Below are positions 12,222 through 24,168 of a stretch of DNA of 64,000 nucleotides, one piece after another; positions within the stretch are counted from its first letter, which is position 1, and every line of letters starts with the position of its first letter. Both the position numbers and the translations under genes were made by a program. Source of the DNA: Sesamum alatum (taxonomy: Eukaryota > Streptophyta > Magnoliopsida > Lamiales > Pedaliaceae). Below the pieces are notes generated by a model, which was not told the DNA's origin, searched no databases, and saw nothing but the letters and a program-made list of their open reading frames with translations. The stretch lies in NCBI GenBank assembly GCA_034509735.1, contig JACGWO010000003.1, forward strand, positions 4,278,001-4,342,000, in the 5' to 3' direction.

Positions 12222-12476
12222 AATGCAATTTATCTCCCTGTGATATTTCAAATGAGCAAATTATTTCCTTAGGAAAAAAAAATAGCAATTTACCTCCATG
12301 TGTTCTTTAAAATAGAGCAATTCACCTCACTAGATAGGGAGGTAAATTGGTACATTTTACAAAATATGGGAAGGTAAATTGATTCATTTTAAAAAATACA
12401 GAAAGGTAAATTATTATTTTATTTTTAATAGGGGTAATTTACTCATTTGCAATATCATAGGGGGTTAGCTTGCATT
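12222..12476. mobile_element. Foldback MITE, about 255 bp
   Basis: Terminal inverted repeats: the left arm AATGCAATTTATCTCCCTGT is matched on the right by the complement of a segment ending TTGCATT. Similarity continues with CAAATGAG/CTCATTTG and GGTAAATT/AATTTACC words, so most of the element folds back on itself. No coding capacity. The target duplication is not clear. Confidence 0.7.
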
Positions 12477-12602
12477 TTTCCCTATTTCAATTTGGTAACT
12501 AAAATCTCTGAACTTCTTCCTATGCCTATCCAGTCTGTGTAGCCCCTTTTGCCATTCTTAATTAATTTATATTTTTTCCTAAATAATATATAGCCAAAGA
12601 TG

Positions 12603-12916
12603 AAGGGAGTGTTTGCAATAGTTTAAAATAAGTGACTATCAACTTATTGTTAAAAAAAAAAGAGTATTTTTATTTTACGATTTTTGCTTTTAAATTACTT
12701 AAATTAAGTTAATTTAAGGCAAAAGTTATAAGAACTTCACTACCAAATTATGTAACTTATGGTAAAATGATTCTAATTATTAAATGTTTTTCTCAAATAC
12801 TCCAACTTTAACTTTTTTTCACTTTTAAGTTTTATTTTCAAACACTCTCAATTTTTACCACTGCATAAATCTTATTCACACAACAAAATAAAAGTTATTG
12901 CAAGCAGACACCCTTT
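12603..12916. mobile_element. Possible hAT-type MITE, about 314 bp
   Basis: The ends are imperfect inverted repeats: AAGGGAGTGTTTGCAATAG on the left and TTATTGCAAGCAGACACCCTT on the right. AAGGGTGTTTG-like termini are common in plant hAT-derived MITEs. The interior is AT-rich and non-coding. The target duplication is not resolved, so the boundaries are approximate. Confidence 0.5.
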
Positions 12917-12989
12917 TAATATGGTGTAAAAATCATGTGAGAGAAAGAAAAGAAAAGAAAATATAATTAATTTTTTAGCACAAAGAAAA

Positions 12990-13121
12990 CCAGGCTTTGA
13001 TTTTTCTCCTGAACATATTATCCAATTTTCACCATTTTTATGGAAAAAGAGAATATATTGCTAACGTGGTTTATCGCCCACGAAGGCTACAACCAAGAAA
13101 TCAAGAGGGTGAATACCCAAG
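12990..13121 (-). pseudogene. LINE fragment: C-terminal tail and 3' UTR
   Basis: On the reverse strand, the frame that leaves the RNase H segment right of solo LTR H (ending HVNVIAHELG) continues here with HPLDFLVVAFVGDKPR and a stop near 13068. The CCAAG duplication at 13117-13121 and 15427-15431 shows the two pieces were contiguous before LTR H inserted. Further left is AT-rich sequence, presumably the LINE 3' UTR; no clear poly(A) tail is visible. Confidence 0.6.
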
Positions 13122-15426
13122 TGAAAGAAAGCGGATCGGTCCCGGAACGCTGCGCAAGCGCGGTGAAGATAAAAACGTGCAAAATAATAGAATTTAAATT
13201 GTGTTCAAGGGGTGTGCCTTTGAACGTTCCCGGGCTATTGGTGTATAAACGTGTAATATAAACACATATATATATAAACAAGTGTTCATGACTATGGAAT
13301 AAAAGAAAGAAAAACGCGAACACAAACGTAAAATACCTTTCTCGATTTTCTACTCCGATCGGCTACATGTGTTGGTCCCTTCCCGGCGTTCATCCAGGCG
13401 AGGCCTCAATGTAGAGACCCTATGAAGTCGTCCACACCACACCGGAATCGTGAGATTCATCCTTGTGCTAGTGAGGAATGAATCCATGGAAGAGAAAATC
13501 GAAACCATACTATCGATTAGCGTGTTTCAATCTTCCTTTGTTCTTCACTTGGTTCTAAACAAGAAGAACACAAGGTAGGAGAAGGAAATAGAGATGCCAG
13601 AAAATTCCTACAGAGAAGAGAGAAAATCGGCCCAAGCATGTGTGTTGTGTGAGAGATGGAATGATTCTGTGAGATATGGAAGGAAGACATAGTTTTTCTA
13701 AGCCACAAGGCAACTTCCACATATCTCTCCAATTTTCCATAACCTCTCCACAATTACATACATTGAATGTGGACAATCCTACATTCATTGTATGTAGATG
13801 ATTTTTGGCTATCTCTACAAGGAATGTCAAGCTTTGACTTAGGGAAAGTCAATTATGGGCTAGGCATGTGCATTTGGACCGGGCTCATTTAATTTGTCCT
13901 ACAAATTAATTAGAGCCCAATAACTAAATTTATTGGACGTATTCATTTAATTCAATTAAATAGAATATCCAATATTTTTAATTCCCAAGTGAATATTTAA
14001 TCCAATTAAATAATCACAAGTCCAAATGCACTTAATTAATTAAATGAATTCAAACCACTGAATTAATTAGGCCCAAAATAATAATTAATCTAATTAATTA
14101 TTTCTAGCTCATCTCAACTAATTAATGAATCCAATCCGTTAATTAGGCAAGCCCATCTACTAATTTATTAGTGAATTCAATTCACTAATCAATTAGCCGA
14201 AGCCTCCTTTAAATAAATCCAATTAATTTAAAAGGCCAAATTCAAAATTCAATTAATCAATTAACTAAATTCAAATCATCCATCCAATAGATAATTTCGC
14301 ATAAATAATTCAATCATTTGTGTCCTCCAAGAATTAATTTAATCCAATTAAATTAATTCAACTCTTCAAGAATTAATTCCAAATTAACTCCATAACTTTT
14401 CAATGATTTGTGTGTGACTCTTTAGGTTCACCCTCAGCTAGACTTGGGCATGTATCCAACACAATAATTTTCGCTTAACCAATAATTGGGAATAGCCAGT
14501 TACCATAGGTGGTCGTCTAACAATGGTACATGACACTAGAGACTAGGTGAATAATGGCGAAAACATTTAGGCTCCAAGTTCCATACGGGTACAGTCCTAC
14601 TGTCGATCGTCTCTCGGCCTTAGTCTAGGGTATGGAATTGGGCGTTGGTTCCCATCCTTGACTAGGCAACTATGCTTCATACCCGAAATGCGTTTACTCC
14701 ATCGATCGACGTAGGAAATCCTTTCCTACTCAATTAATTGTTGTGGCCATAGACTTTTAGAGTCTAAACCATCTCAGAGCGCATAGGAGACATCACCGTC
14801 ATATACCGACAGGGGACAGATCCTATCTTGGAATCCAGCGTCCTCGCTACATACTCTGACTGCACTGGACAAGGCTTATAATGACCATCTTACATAATGA
14901 TCACCTCTCGCCAGATCCAAGATACAATCTTCGTATGCACGTGATTGCCATGATTCCTCAAGTCGATGACTAATCTCGTACTATCGGAACTGGGAATTCC
15001 AGTCATACCGACCAAACCTCCAAGGCTTCCATATGACGATTCTCGCGAGTCAGTTCAGTGAGTCAACCACCTTGTTAACTAACCCACTAAAATTGCATAG
15101 ACGACCTTCATCTGTCGTCGATGAAACTCGGCACTCACCCAGTGACTGCAATACTTAGTGCAAGTCTCAATAGGACACTTGATACCCAGTCTCGAGATCC
15201 TTGACTTGGAATGTTTCAGACCAATCATCAGAAGTTGGTTTCATAGCCGCCATCCAATGCGCAACCAACTAAATGGGTTATCCAATTGGTCTATGGGCAT
15301 TTGTTGTGATATTCAAACGCCGTTCAACGTTAGTAGTAAGCACAACAAACACAATGCCGGTGATGAATACTTACTCTATTCCCAAAATTCTCAATCCAAT
15401 TGACTTTCTAGTCACCTATTCTAACA
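13122..15426 (-). repeat. Solo LTR H (copia), TSD CCAAG
   Basis: A complete reverse-strand LTR of 2305 bp. The left end is TGAAAGAAAGCGGATCGG and the right end CCTATTCTAACA. A perfect 5-bp duplication CCAAG flanks it, and no internal domain remains. The hairpin at 13203-13225 (GTTCAAGG/CCTTTGAAC) and a donor-like AAAG|GTATTT near 13336 (reverse) match the positions seen in other LTRs. It interrupts the LINE RNase H reading frame. Confidence 0.9.
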
Positions 15427-16339
15427 CCAAGTTCATGGGCAATGACATTAACATGACGTCTTACAAAGTTAACAAAAAAAAAAGGAATATTGAAAGCTAG
15501 ACGTCTGATATCATGGGCAGTAGGACCAACACTCGAAAGATCCTCGCTAGATGATTGCACCTTCCTCTCAATCTGTAGACAGTCACCATCAACCATGCAT
15601 CTTCCCCTAACTATGTTGACAGCAAAACTCCTTTGCTAATCTTGTTACGTATGCCACACCTTGCTCAGTGTCAACTATGCCTGGGAACCAATGCATCCGC
15701 CAAGCGATGCAGAGCCCAACAAAATCTTTGGCAATCACCCCTACACCGGCACCCCTTCAAGCACTGAAGATCACTGCATCAAAATTTATTTTAACAACAC
15801 CTATTAAGGGAGGGCTCCAGAGAGCAGCTTCTGATCCTCTCGGGTTTTTGTTTCAAACAAAAGAATTTTGAAAATCTCGCAAGGACGTCTATGCTGCAAA
15901 TCACATCAATAGGCTATTGAATACTTTTCACATGATAAATTTATTTCTGCAGTACCTCATCGACCTACAGACCATCACAAATAAATTAAACATGTGATGA
16001 TGAAGGTGCATTCGAACATGTTGAACCCAGTCCTCTGAACCCTTGTCTGAAGCTAAAATAATTGATCCTAGAATATTTGAGAGAGCCCACACTTGGCTGC
16101 AAATGGACAAGTGAGGAAGACATGCTTGGTGCCCTCCTCATCCTCTCCACACGCCAGAAACATTGTGTCATAGTTTAGCCTAGGCCGAAGAAAATTCGTT
16201 GCCCTCGAGATCGCCTCTTGGCATAAATGCCACAAGAAGATCTTAACTTAGCTTGGAATCCTAGCCTGCCAAATAAAATTCCAGTTTGCCACCGCCTCTC
16301 CCTTCACTCCTTTGTTTTGAAGGATTTTCATCAAGATCC
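15427..16339 (-). pseudogene. LINE fragment: zinc-binding RT tail and RNase H
   Basis: Reverse-strand remnant of a plant L1-type non-LTR retrotransposon. From right to left it shows the zf-RVT region (FIWQARIPS, then CGEDEEGTKHVFLTCPFAAK near 16085-16150), the linker WSPPLIGVVKINFDA near 15790-15820, and an RNase H-like domain (LAWR-type stretch near 15700, then VDGDCLQIERKV and NFVRRHVNVIAHELG, 15428-15590). Frames are broken in several places. It is cut on the right by element B (TSD GATCC) and on the left by solo LTR H. The RT part lies beyond B at 26334-27699. Confidence 0.85.
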
Positions 16340-18480
16340 TATTAGATTAGGTGACCAGAAAATCAATGGTATTAGCTGTTCTGAGAACCATTCGTCAATC
16401 TTTGAACAAGTAATATTATGTTAATGAATGTAGTAAGAATTCATAGGCATAAGTTTGTTGTGCTTACTGCTTGCATCGTTTCGATGTCACAACAAATGCC
16501 CACAAACTGAAATAACCTTTCGGGAAATTGGAACTACCCTTGGAGGTAAGTTCAGGAAATCATTTTTGCCTAATCGGTCTGAAATGCTCCAAGTCAAAGG
16601 AATCTCGAGACAGGGCATCGAGAATCCATTTGAGACTTGCACTAAGCATCTGCAATCGCATTTCATCGACAAGTGACGAGGCTCGTCCCTGCAGTGTTAG
16701 TGGGTCAGCCAGCTTGGTGGCTGCTGACTAAGGTGACCCGCAGGAATCGTTATATGGAAGCCACTCGGGCTTGGTCGGTATGACTCGTATTCCTGGTTCC
16801 GATAGTACAGGATTAGTCCTCGGACTTGAGGATCACGGCAGTCCCCCACATACTAAGGTTGTATCTTGGATCTGGTGAAATTTGACCATGTTATACCACA
16901 TGGTAATCATAAGCCTTGTCCAGTGCAGTCAAAGTATGTAAGAACGGTGTATTCCAAGATAGGATCTGTCCCCTGTCAAAGGATATGACAGCGAAATCTC
17001 CTATGCGCTCTGAGATGGTTTAGACTCACAAAGTCTATGGCCATAGCACTAGATCTAGTGGGAAAGGATTTTCTGCATAGAGTCAAACCTATCTCGAGCA
17101 TTAAGCATAGTTGCCTAGTCAAGGATGGGAACCGACACCCAATTCCATGCCCTAGACTAAAGGCCGGGACACAGGCGACAGTAGGACCGTACCCGTACAT
17201 ATCGAGCGTCGGTAGGACCGCACCTGCGTGTAACTCGGAGCCTAAATGTTCACACCAAATAGTCACCTAGTCTCTAGTGCCATGGACCGTTGGGAGATGG
17301 CCACCCATGGTAACAGACTACTTTGGTTATGAAATAACAAGAAGTAGGTCCAAGTCTAGCTGAAAGGTGAACCTAAAGAGTCACTCCCGCTACACCAAAG
17401 GAAAGGGAATTAATTTAGAATTAATTCCGGGATAAGGTTTAATTTAATGGAATTAAATTATACTTCTTGGAGATTCAAGCCTCGATGGATTATTCGGAAT
17501 AATCGAGTTTGAGTTCATAAATTGGATTTATGGATTTTATAAAGCATGGGCTTTCCTGTTAATTAGATTAAAAGGGTGAATTAATTAATGGGCTTGGTAT
17601 ATTAAATAAGATTTAATATAAAGTCCATGGGACTATTTAATTTAGAATTAAATAAAGTCCATTCCGTTAATTAATTAATGGGTTAAATAGGATTTTAATA
17701 TAAAGTCCATGGGACTATTTAATTTAGAATTAAATAGGTGCATTCCATAAAGCCCATCAAAATGGATGGACAAGATTTTGATCAAGGGATTGATAAGATG
17801 AAGGGCCATGATTAATTTGACTTAATCAAAGCCTAGTTTGACTAGGTCAAAATCCTAGTCAAGTGTGCCTCTTTAGAAGAGTTTGAGTAGGAATAGGAAA
17901 TTCTATTTTCTATAAATACTCAAAAACACACACACACACACACCTACTAATCTCTACAACTCTCATCTCTCAATTCTCTATGAAATTTTGTCCATCTCCC
18001 TCATACATTCTCCAAGATTTCTACTCTGTTCTTCTTGATTTATTCAAGTTAGAGCATAAGAGACGTCGATTGCATTAATTGATAGCGTGTATCGGTGTCT
18101 CTTCTCCCCAAATAATTTCTTGCTAGCACAAGGGTTCTTTGTTTTCCGGTGTAGCGAGTGAGATGATTTAGAGGGTCTCTTCTTTGAGATCTTGGTGCAA
18201 AACGGGGAACAGTGCATGTAGCCGAACGAAGACAAAACTACAACCGGGTAGGTTCTTTAATTATATTTTTCGGTTCTAATTCTATGGCCTCCATGTTGTG
18301 TTTTATTGAACATGAAATACACCGAACGCCCGGGAGAATCAAGGGCACACCCCTTGATTCATTTATGTATGTTGTGAATGCTTTAAATTCCATTTAATTA
18401 TGTTTTGCAATTTTATTATGCAATCTTTCGCGCTTCTGCTATTCGCGTTCATCTTCCGGGCCGATCCACATAACGTTTCA
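16340..18480 (+). repeat. 5' LTR of element B
   Basis: Begins TATTAGATTAGG (the usual TGTT start mutated to TATT) and ends CGTTTCA before the primer site. Nested stem-loop at 16454-16496 (TTTGTTGTG/CACAACAAA enclosing GCATCG/CGATGT). TATA box TATAAAT at 17911, followed by a CA repeat near 17925-17943. Donor-like CCGG|GTAGGT at 18247. Hairpin GAATCAAGGG/CCCTTGATTC at 18336-18360, after CGAACGCCCGG. Confidence 0.95.
17911..17917 (+). promoter_or_regulatory. TATA box in 5' LTR of B
   Basis: TATAAAT in the last third of the LTR, where an RNA polymerase II promoter is expected. It is conserved in the 3' LTR at 25758. A start about 30 bp downstream would put U3 at about 1.6 kb and R plus U5 at about 0.54 kb. 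Confidence 0.6.
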
Positions 18481-18481
18481 G

Positions 18482-18499
18482 TGGTATCAGAACCCAGTT
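18482..18499 (+). promoter_or_regulatory. Primer binding site of element B
   Basis: TGGTATCAGAACCCAGTT starts two bases after the LTR. It matches the 3' end complement of plant initiator tRNA-Met with a few mismatches, as is usual for copia elements. Confidence 0.85.
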
Positions 18500-19950
18500 C
18501 GGTGTATAGGCCTAGAATTCTATGTGCTATGTGCGTTTAAGCATGATAAACGTGTTTTAATTTATGTTTGAAGCATGTTTAGCGTAGATCTTGATTGGCG
18601 TTTAATTTTGCATGGGATTTTAGATCTTGATTTTCTTGAATGTGTTTTTACATGTTCTTGGATTGAATTTATCTTGTGGTTCATAAAAAGCCATGAAAAG
18701 TTGAAAAAGGAGATAAAAACGGCGAACCGGCAGCAGCAGCATGCTGGCCACGCGCACAGGGGCGCGGCCGGGCGTGCGTGCAGGCAGCACACGCCCAGCG
18801 TGCGTGGACAGCACGCGGCCACGCGCAGGCATGGGCGCCTGCGTGTGTGCGCCCCCGTGCAAGCGCTAGGTGCAGGCGCGGCCGTCTACGCTGGACCCGC
18901 GCGTAGTGCGCGCAGGCAGAGTAGCCTGCGCGCGCGCGCGCCTTGCCGGCCGACTGTGTCGTTTTCCGTTTCTCTCCCATTTTTTGGCTCATTTTTCAAA
19001 ACTGTTTTTACTGAATTATTTTTATGATATTTTCTGCTTTATTCTGAACCCGTTGACTTGGAATTTTTTTTGAGATTTGGAATTTCCTAAAATAAATGTT
19101 GCTTTGTTGATGAGGAAAAGGTTTCCTAACAAGATTTAATTTTTGCAATTGTTGCATCAATTATTAAGTTTTAAATGTAAAATTTCATTATAATTTCTGC
19201 GTTTTATGATGTTGGACATCATGGTTATTTTATGTCTTGAGCATGAATGAATCATGACATGCATTAATATTGCACAAATGTTGGATTTTGGGATTCTTGA
19301 ATATATGGGCATATTCTTGAATTATTGGTTTTTGTGTTTCAGAAAATTAATTGCAAGAAAATATTTAAAACATGAAAATGGGTGGTGGTCGGCAGGGAGG
19401 CCGCACGGCAGGCAGCAGGCGTGCGCACTGCATTGCGTGAGGACAGCATCTGCGCGCGTGGGCGAGGGCCCGTGCCTGCGCAGGTGCACGTCCTATGCAG
19501 ATTGCGCGCCTAGCCGACCGTGCTGGACCATTTTTTTGGTTTTTCGTTGTTTTCACGCGTTTTCAGAAAATTTGATTTTTCTGTATAATTTTGGGAATTT
19601 TTCTGAATTAATTAACTTATGGCATTTTAATTTTGGTTGAGTTTTTATATTTTCTAGAATTAATATTGCCTTGTTAATTATGGAAAAGGATTTTCCCACA
19701 AAAGTCGTTGTGCATAGGTTGCACCATTATCCAATGTTTGGGTGAATATTTTGCATGTAATATCTGTATTTATTTTATGGTATGGGATATCATGGATATT
19801 TGAATAGCATGTTTTACGTGATATACGTATTTGTGCTATTTGTGTTAATTGGATTGACGAAGGATGATCACAAAGCCCCTAGACCGCATGTATGGTTTAT
19901 TTACATTCATTTGTTGGGTTGTGGCCTGTGTGCTTCTTTATTTTCCTCCC

Positions 19951-19987
<37 letters not shown>

Positions 19988-21058
19988 TCTAGTTGCCTTG
20001 GAATAATAAGGCTTTCTCTCTTCCTCCTAATGTTTAACGAGATAGAATTAGGGGTGAGGTTTTATTTTTGTAAATACAAGCTGCAAGAGAAGACAAGCCC
20101 AAGGTGTTGGAGGCCCATGGAGGTAGCCATCAGATGGCCCACGGAGGATCCATGGAGAAGAAGCCCGATGTAGGCCCACGATGGAGAGCCCAAGAAGATA
20201 AAGAGGACTTACAAGGCCCATTGCATGTAATGGGTTATTAAACCTTGTAATAGCATAGGGCCTACCCTTGGATTGACCATAGATCCACTGCGGGCTCAGT
20301 GGATCGCATAGGTTTGGGCTTGTGATTATCCTATAGGGGCTTGCTATGTTTTATTTTGAATGCGATGTGTTCTATATGCTCATGAATATTGTATATGGTT
20401 ATGTATGTTTACATTCATGCTTAGAATATTTCTGCTATAATGCATGCAATACACTTGATATGTGATGAGGTCTCATTCTATCAAAACTCTCACTTGGTTG
20501 AACCAAGTTAAATATAGACCCTTAATAAATGAACTAGGACTCTGGGAGTCTGTCCAAGTCTTCCATCCATGGCAAAGTGAGGAAGATCTTTTAGGTCGAT
20601 AGCGTGGTCTCACGAGTCGTGGCACGACTATCGTGCTTAAAAGAAGTTGCACTTTGTCATGAACGAGTAGACAGTTGTTACCTGTCTCACGAGTCGTGGA
20701 GGTAGCAGTGGGTCTATGAATCGGTTTATGGGTCGGGTCTAACGCCCGAATAACGTGATTCGCTTGGAGTCCTCAGGATCACGTGAAAGGGTAAGGCAAT
20801 TATCTTGGGAATCTCGTGGAACGAGAATGGTATGGAATACCTCCCATGGGTTCTTTTCCCATGCGAATCGTAAAAGCGGGGTATGGGGGAGATCGCTGTG
20901 GATCCCGAGCCCACTAGGAAAGGATTTCCCGAAAACAACGTTTGAGAGTGCCGTATTTTCGTAGAAATAGTGGGAGGGGTTAAGGACTAAAAACCGAGAC
21001 TTAACCAAAATATTACTTCATTCTGCTTATTATTTTGTGCTTTATATATATATTGTGA
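18500..21058 (+). other. Leader of B with tandem duplication and two GC-rich blocks
   Basis: About 2.6 kb of untranslated leader. Two GC-rich blocks (18719-18955 and 19380-19530) are each followed by similar AT-rich sequence. Matching words include GGAAAAGG, TTGCATC/TTGCACC, and a GGACATCATGG or GGATATCATGG word near 19212 and 19784, so the leader contains a diverged duplication of about 600-650 bp. A CT repeat lies at 19950-19988. The palindrome pair is at 20611-20622 and 20688-20699. The acceptor-like site before gag is lost (GTGAG instead of TGTAG). Confidence 0.7.
20597..20633 (+). other. Palindromic leader hairpin of B
   Basis: CGATAGCGTG at 20597-20606 pairs with CACGACTATCG at 20623-20633, enclosing GTCT and the palindrome CACGAGTCGTGG. 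The corresponding stems in D, M and E have different bases but still pair. A second copy of the palindrome is at 20688-20699, flanked by GTTACCT and AGGTAGC. Confidence 0.6.
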
Positions 21059-21860
21059 GTGTCTAAGAATCCACTAAACACATTATTAAGAGGCTTATTA
21101 AAAGGGAACTAATTACACCAATTGACTACGAAATCTTAAGATGGTCTTAGATTTCTAGAACTTTAACTCACATACCGGATGAGGACGTTCCTCAGCCCTT
21201 GCCGGAGGGGTCGACAACTAAAGCAATGCTTGGCGTTCAAAAGTTGAAGGACGACCACCGGCAAGTAGGATATAATGATGTTTGCTCAAACTATGCTTCG
21301 TTTGCATCACGTCTATATGGTCCCGGACCAGCATGTAGGGCAAAATGCAACGAAGGCATTTTTGAAGTTAAGATGATAGAAGGGATGTCTGTACAAAGAA
21401 CATGGAGTAATGGTGCAATCCCTAGTGGAGAAGCTCAAAATATCTCCATGTTAGTCTTGAAATAGAGACGTACAATGACATGATCCTTCAGTCTCTTCCT
21501 TCCTCCTACGAACCATTAATTATCAACATAAATGAGCTTAGAAAGGATCTTCATAGGTTGGTAATTATGTTGGTCTAGTACGAGGCAACGATTGCGAAAT
21601 TTGCACCGTCAAGTACTAGTAGGAGAGGCTTCAACCTCCATAAGCGAAAGGCATGGGTGCTAGACGCCAAAAGAGGAAGAAAGGTAAGGTGACATCAACT
21701 ATTAAGCACTTCAAGTGTTGTTTCTTTACAACACAAGGTGGAGGTAAAGGAAAGAACAAAAGGTTCAGCAGTCAAGTTCATAGATTTCTAAGAACGTACC
21801 ATTGGAAAAAGGATTATCCTAAACCCCTCTCCAATGTAGGTAAAATTTGATATTGAGTAT
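21059..21860 (+). pseudogene. Decayed copia gag (element B)
   Basis: The gag start is mutated to GTG at 21059 (GTGTCTAAGAATCC where other copies have ATGTCTAAG). Recognisable pieces follow, such as the DVILQSLP-type segment near 21478-21500 and a basic region before a ruined zinc knuckle near 21795-21830. Frameshifts and stops interrupt every frame, and no ORF longer than about 90 codons survives. Confidence 0.75.
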
Positions 21861-24150
21861 TGACATGATCACTTTTACTCTATTTGGTATTTGATACCGT
21901 TCCTGTCACTAATCTGTGGGTGGTTTGAAGAAAGTGAATGAGGACTTAAAAGCCAAGAACAGTTCTAGGATTCAACAATGGCAAGGTCCATTGCTGAAAA
22001 GGACTAGAGACTTGTTAGGCCCATAATCGTAATCATGTTAGGATAGTTTATAGGAATTACGTAATCTTGTATGATCAAAAGTATGTCTCTTTGTTGGAAA
22101 AAGGTTTTCTTTCATACATATTTGATCAACAAAATTATTAAATATTGTTTCATATTTGCTAGTGTTTGCACGTAAATTCCTAGAAAACCATCCCATAAAA
22201 GGTTTATACTCAAAATTCAGATGATCTAAATGGATTAATCAAGACTAACTTACAGATTTGGCATCTGCAATAGCTAGGACGTTTCCTCTTATTAAAAGAT
22301 AAGTAAATTGGAAAGTTCGATGAATCTAGAAATAGATTATTCGAATAGAATAAATTTACAAGTCTTTTATGAAGAAGAAAGTTCCAAAGCTCTTTGTTGG
22401 ACGAAGTAGGCTTGCCAAATAGTCTATTGGAAGGGATCTAATAAGATAACTGTAGGTTACTAATACACAAGACCATAAGAGGGTTCAAAAGTCTAAAGGT
22501 CCCATAGGAGGTTTGGGAATTAGACTTAAGGTGGTGAACCATAAATGGTTGCAAAATTAAACATGTTTCGATAGGATCGAAAAGGTCGTGTATTTAGTGG
22601 GAGCACTTGAGCATCCAGTTGAGAATGGAATTCTCAATGAAACGTTTCCTGTAAAGGCCAAGTATGAATGCCTCTGATAAAGGGAACGATCGAGTCTCGT
22701 TGGACGAAGATCGATCGAAGTTTCACCAAATTACCTTAGCCCGTGTCGACGTAGACTCGAAATTGCCAACGTAAGGAACGTGGCACTTTGCTAGGAGTCA
22801 CGCACAAGGAGCCATGGTTTGGCAAGCCTGTGTCCGACAAAATCCTTGAGCATGTAGAAGGATCCTACATGCGTCAAGGGACTAGTGGGAGACAAATTAG
22901 ACTCGGTGTCTGGTTTGTATAGGTTTACGACAGAATAATGCTAAACGTTAATCGCATTTCTTACTTAATTTATCATATTCCAGTCCCCTTAAGAACGAAC
23001 CCGAAAGTCATAAGAGGTACGAGTGATCGGGTTAAGTTTGGTCAAAATTGGATAGAAATCCAAATGACCTGTGGAGTGTGATGTTGGACATCGTAGTAGG
23101 ATTTATAGAGAGGAGCGATAGAATCCGCTAGGAAATTCAAACAAGGTTTGAAACACCGCATAACTGGAATATTCGTTTTGACGAGCTCATACGGAGCATG
23201 ACTCGGTCTTAAACGACGTAGGTGATCAGTGGGAGTAGAAATGGTGTTCCATGTGTTTAAGTGTGTAATGTCTTAATTCATAGATGAATTCAAGATATTA
23301 GGAATCACTAAAACACAACTGTATCTCATGAAAATTCTCCATGACATTTTAGGGTTCCAACATACATATAATGAATTGAGTTTTTCCAAAGATTCAGTCA
23401 ATGGTAGACTGATGAGAAAACACAGATATGTAGAGGGACAAGTTGTTTGAGACTCAGTCATGATAAGACTGATGAGAAAGCTTAGATACTATGAATAAAG
23501 CATCAAGTCATTTGAGACTTAGTCACGGTGGAATAATTAGAAGGCTTGGATATTGAGTATCCCCTACATTTTAACCCTAGACAAACATACGATATGTTTA
23601 CTCGGTACATAGGAACCAATTTTGAGTGTGCTTCTTGCATGACTCAACAGAAATCGGTAATGCACTAAGGGGTTGAAGACAGCAATCAAGAACGATCCTT
23701 AGTACCTGAATAAGGACTAAAGATGTGTTCATGATGCACCGTCTGTTGAGAATTGCTTTGGAAGGCTAAAGCGATACTAGCTTCCAGAGCATAATGAAAA
23801 CAAGTTAGTCTCAAAGGTATGCACAGTCAGGCCTAATGACGAGTGCATCGGATAGTGGTCACTGATGAAGACCGTGTCCATAGGATGGACGTGGCGCCTA
23901 GCACGGCCAAGCCATGTTCGCGTATATGGCAGGCAACTTGGCTATGGGAGTATTGGCACGAGATCTCATCACAAGATCCACGAAAATATTCTTAGACAAC
24001 CACCATCTCTAGGAGGCAATGGTGGATAGAGGTAACACGGTTAGACCGTATTTGCTTCGGCAAGGAAATATAAGCAGACTCACAATACCTTAGTCGGTAT
24101 CGTAGATTACTCATACTCAGAGGATTCTGAACAAAGTGGATAATTGACTT
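21861..24150 (+). pseudogene. Decayed copia pol (element B)
   Basis: Scattered remnants in copia order: protease near 21880, HHCC/integrase words 22250-22880 (for example TTTGGACGAAGTAGGCTTGCC), the WNIRFDE-type late RT word near 23163-23185, then RNase H traces to 24150. It shares three deletions with A and C: part of the integrase core (near 22460), the RT core upstream of WNIRFDE, and the SYIL-to-IKLSKK stretch. A threefold repeat of about 60 bp occupies 23393-23560. It is far more decayed than its LTR pair. Confidence 0.75.
23393..23560 (+). repeat. Three imperfect tandem units of about 60 bp in pol of B
   Basis: Units start GATTCAGTCAATGG (23393), GACTCAGTCATGAT (about 23451) and GACTTAGTCACGG (about 23516). 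Each carries a version of GACTGATGAGAAAGC and a TTAGATAT-like tail. Elements A, C and D have a single unit here. Confidence 0.55.
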
Positions 24151-24156
24151 AATGGT

Positions 24157-24168
24157 CAAGTGGGAGAT
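24157..24168 (+). promoter_or_regulatory. Polypurine tract of element B
   Basis: CAAGTGGGAGAT directly before the 3' LTR start TGTTAGAATAGG at 24169. Confidence 0.85.

Noticed and set aside
18575..19027. 150-codon ORF and antisense ORFs over the GC-rich block of B
   Set aside because: GC-rich DNA has few stop codons. Composition is arginine/alanine-rich in every frame and the ORF lies in an untranslated leader.
19950..19990. CT, CA, GA and TTC simple repeats (also 17925-17943, 28215-28240, 39530-39600, 42320-42375, 58494-58550)
   Set aside because: Ordinary low-complexity tracts inside LTRs or leaders; recorded with their elements and not treated as separate signals.
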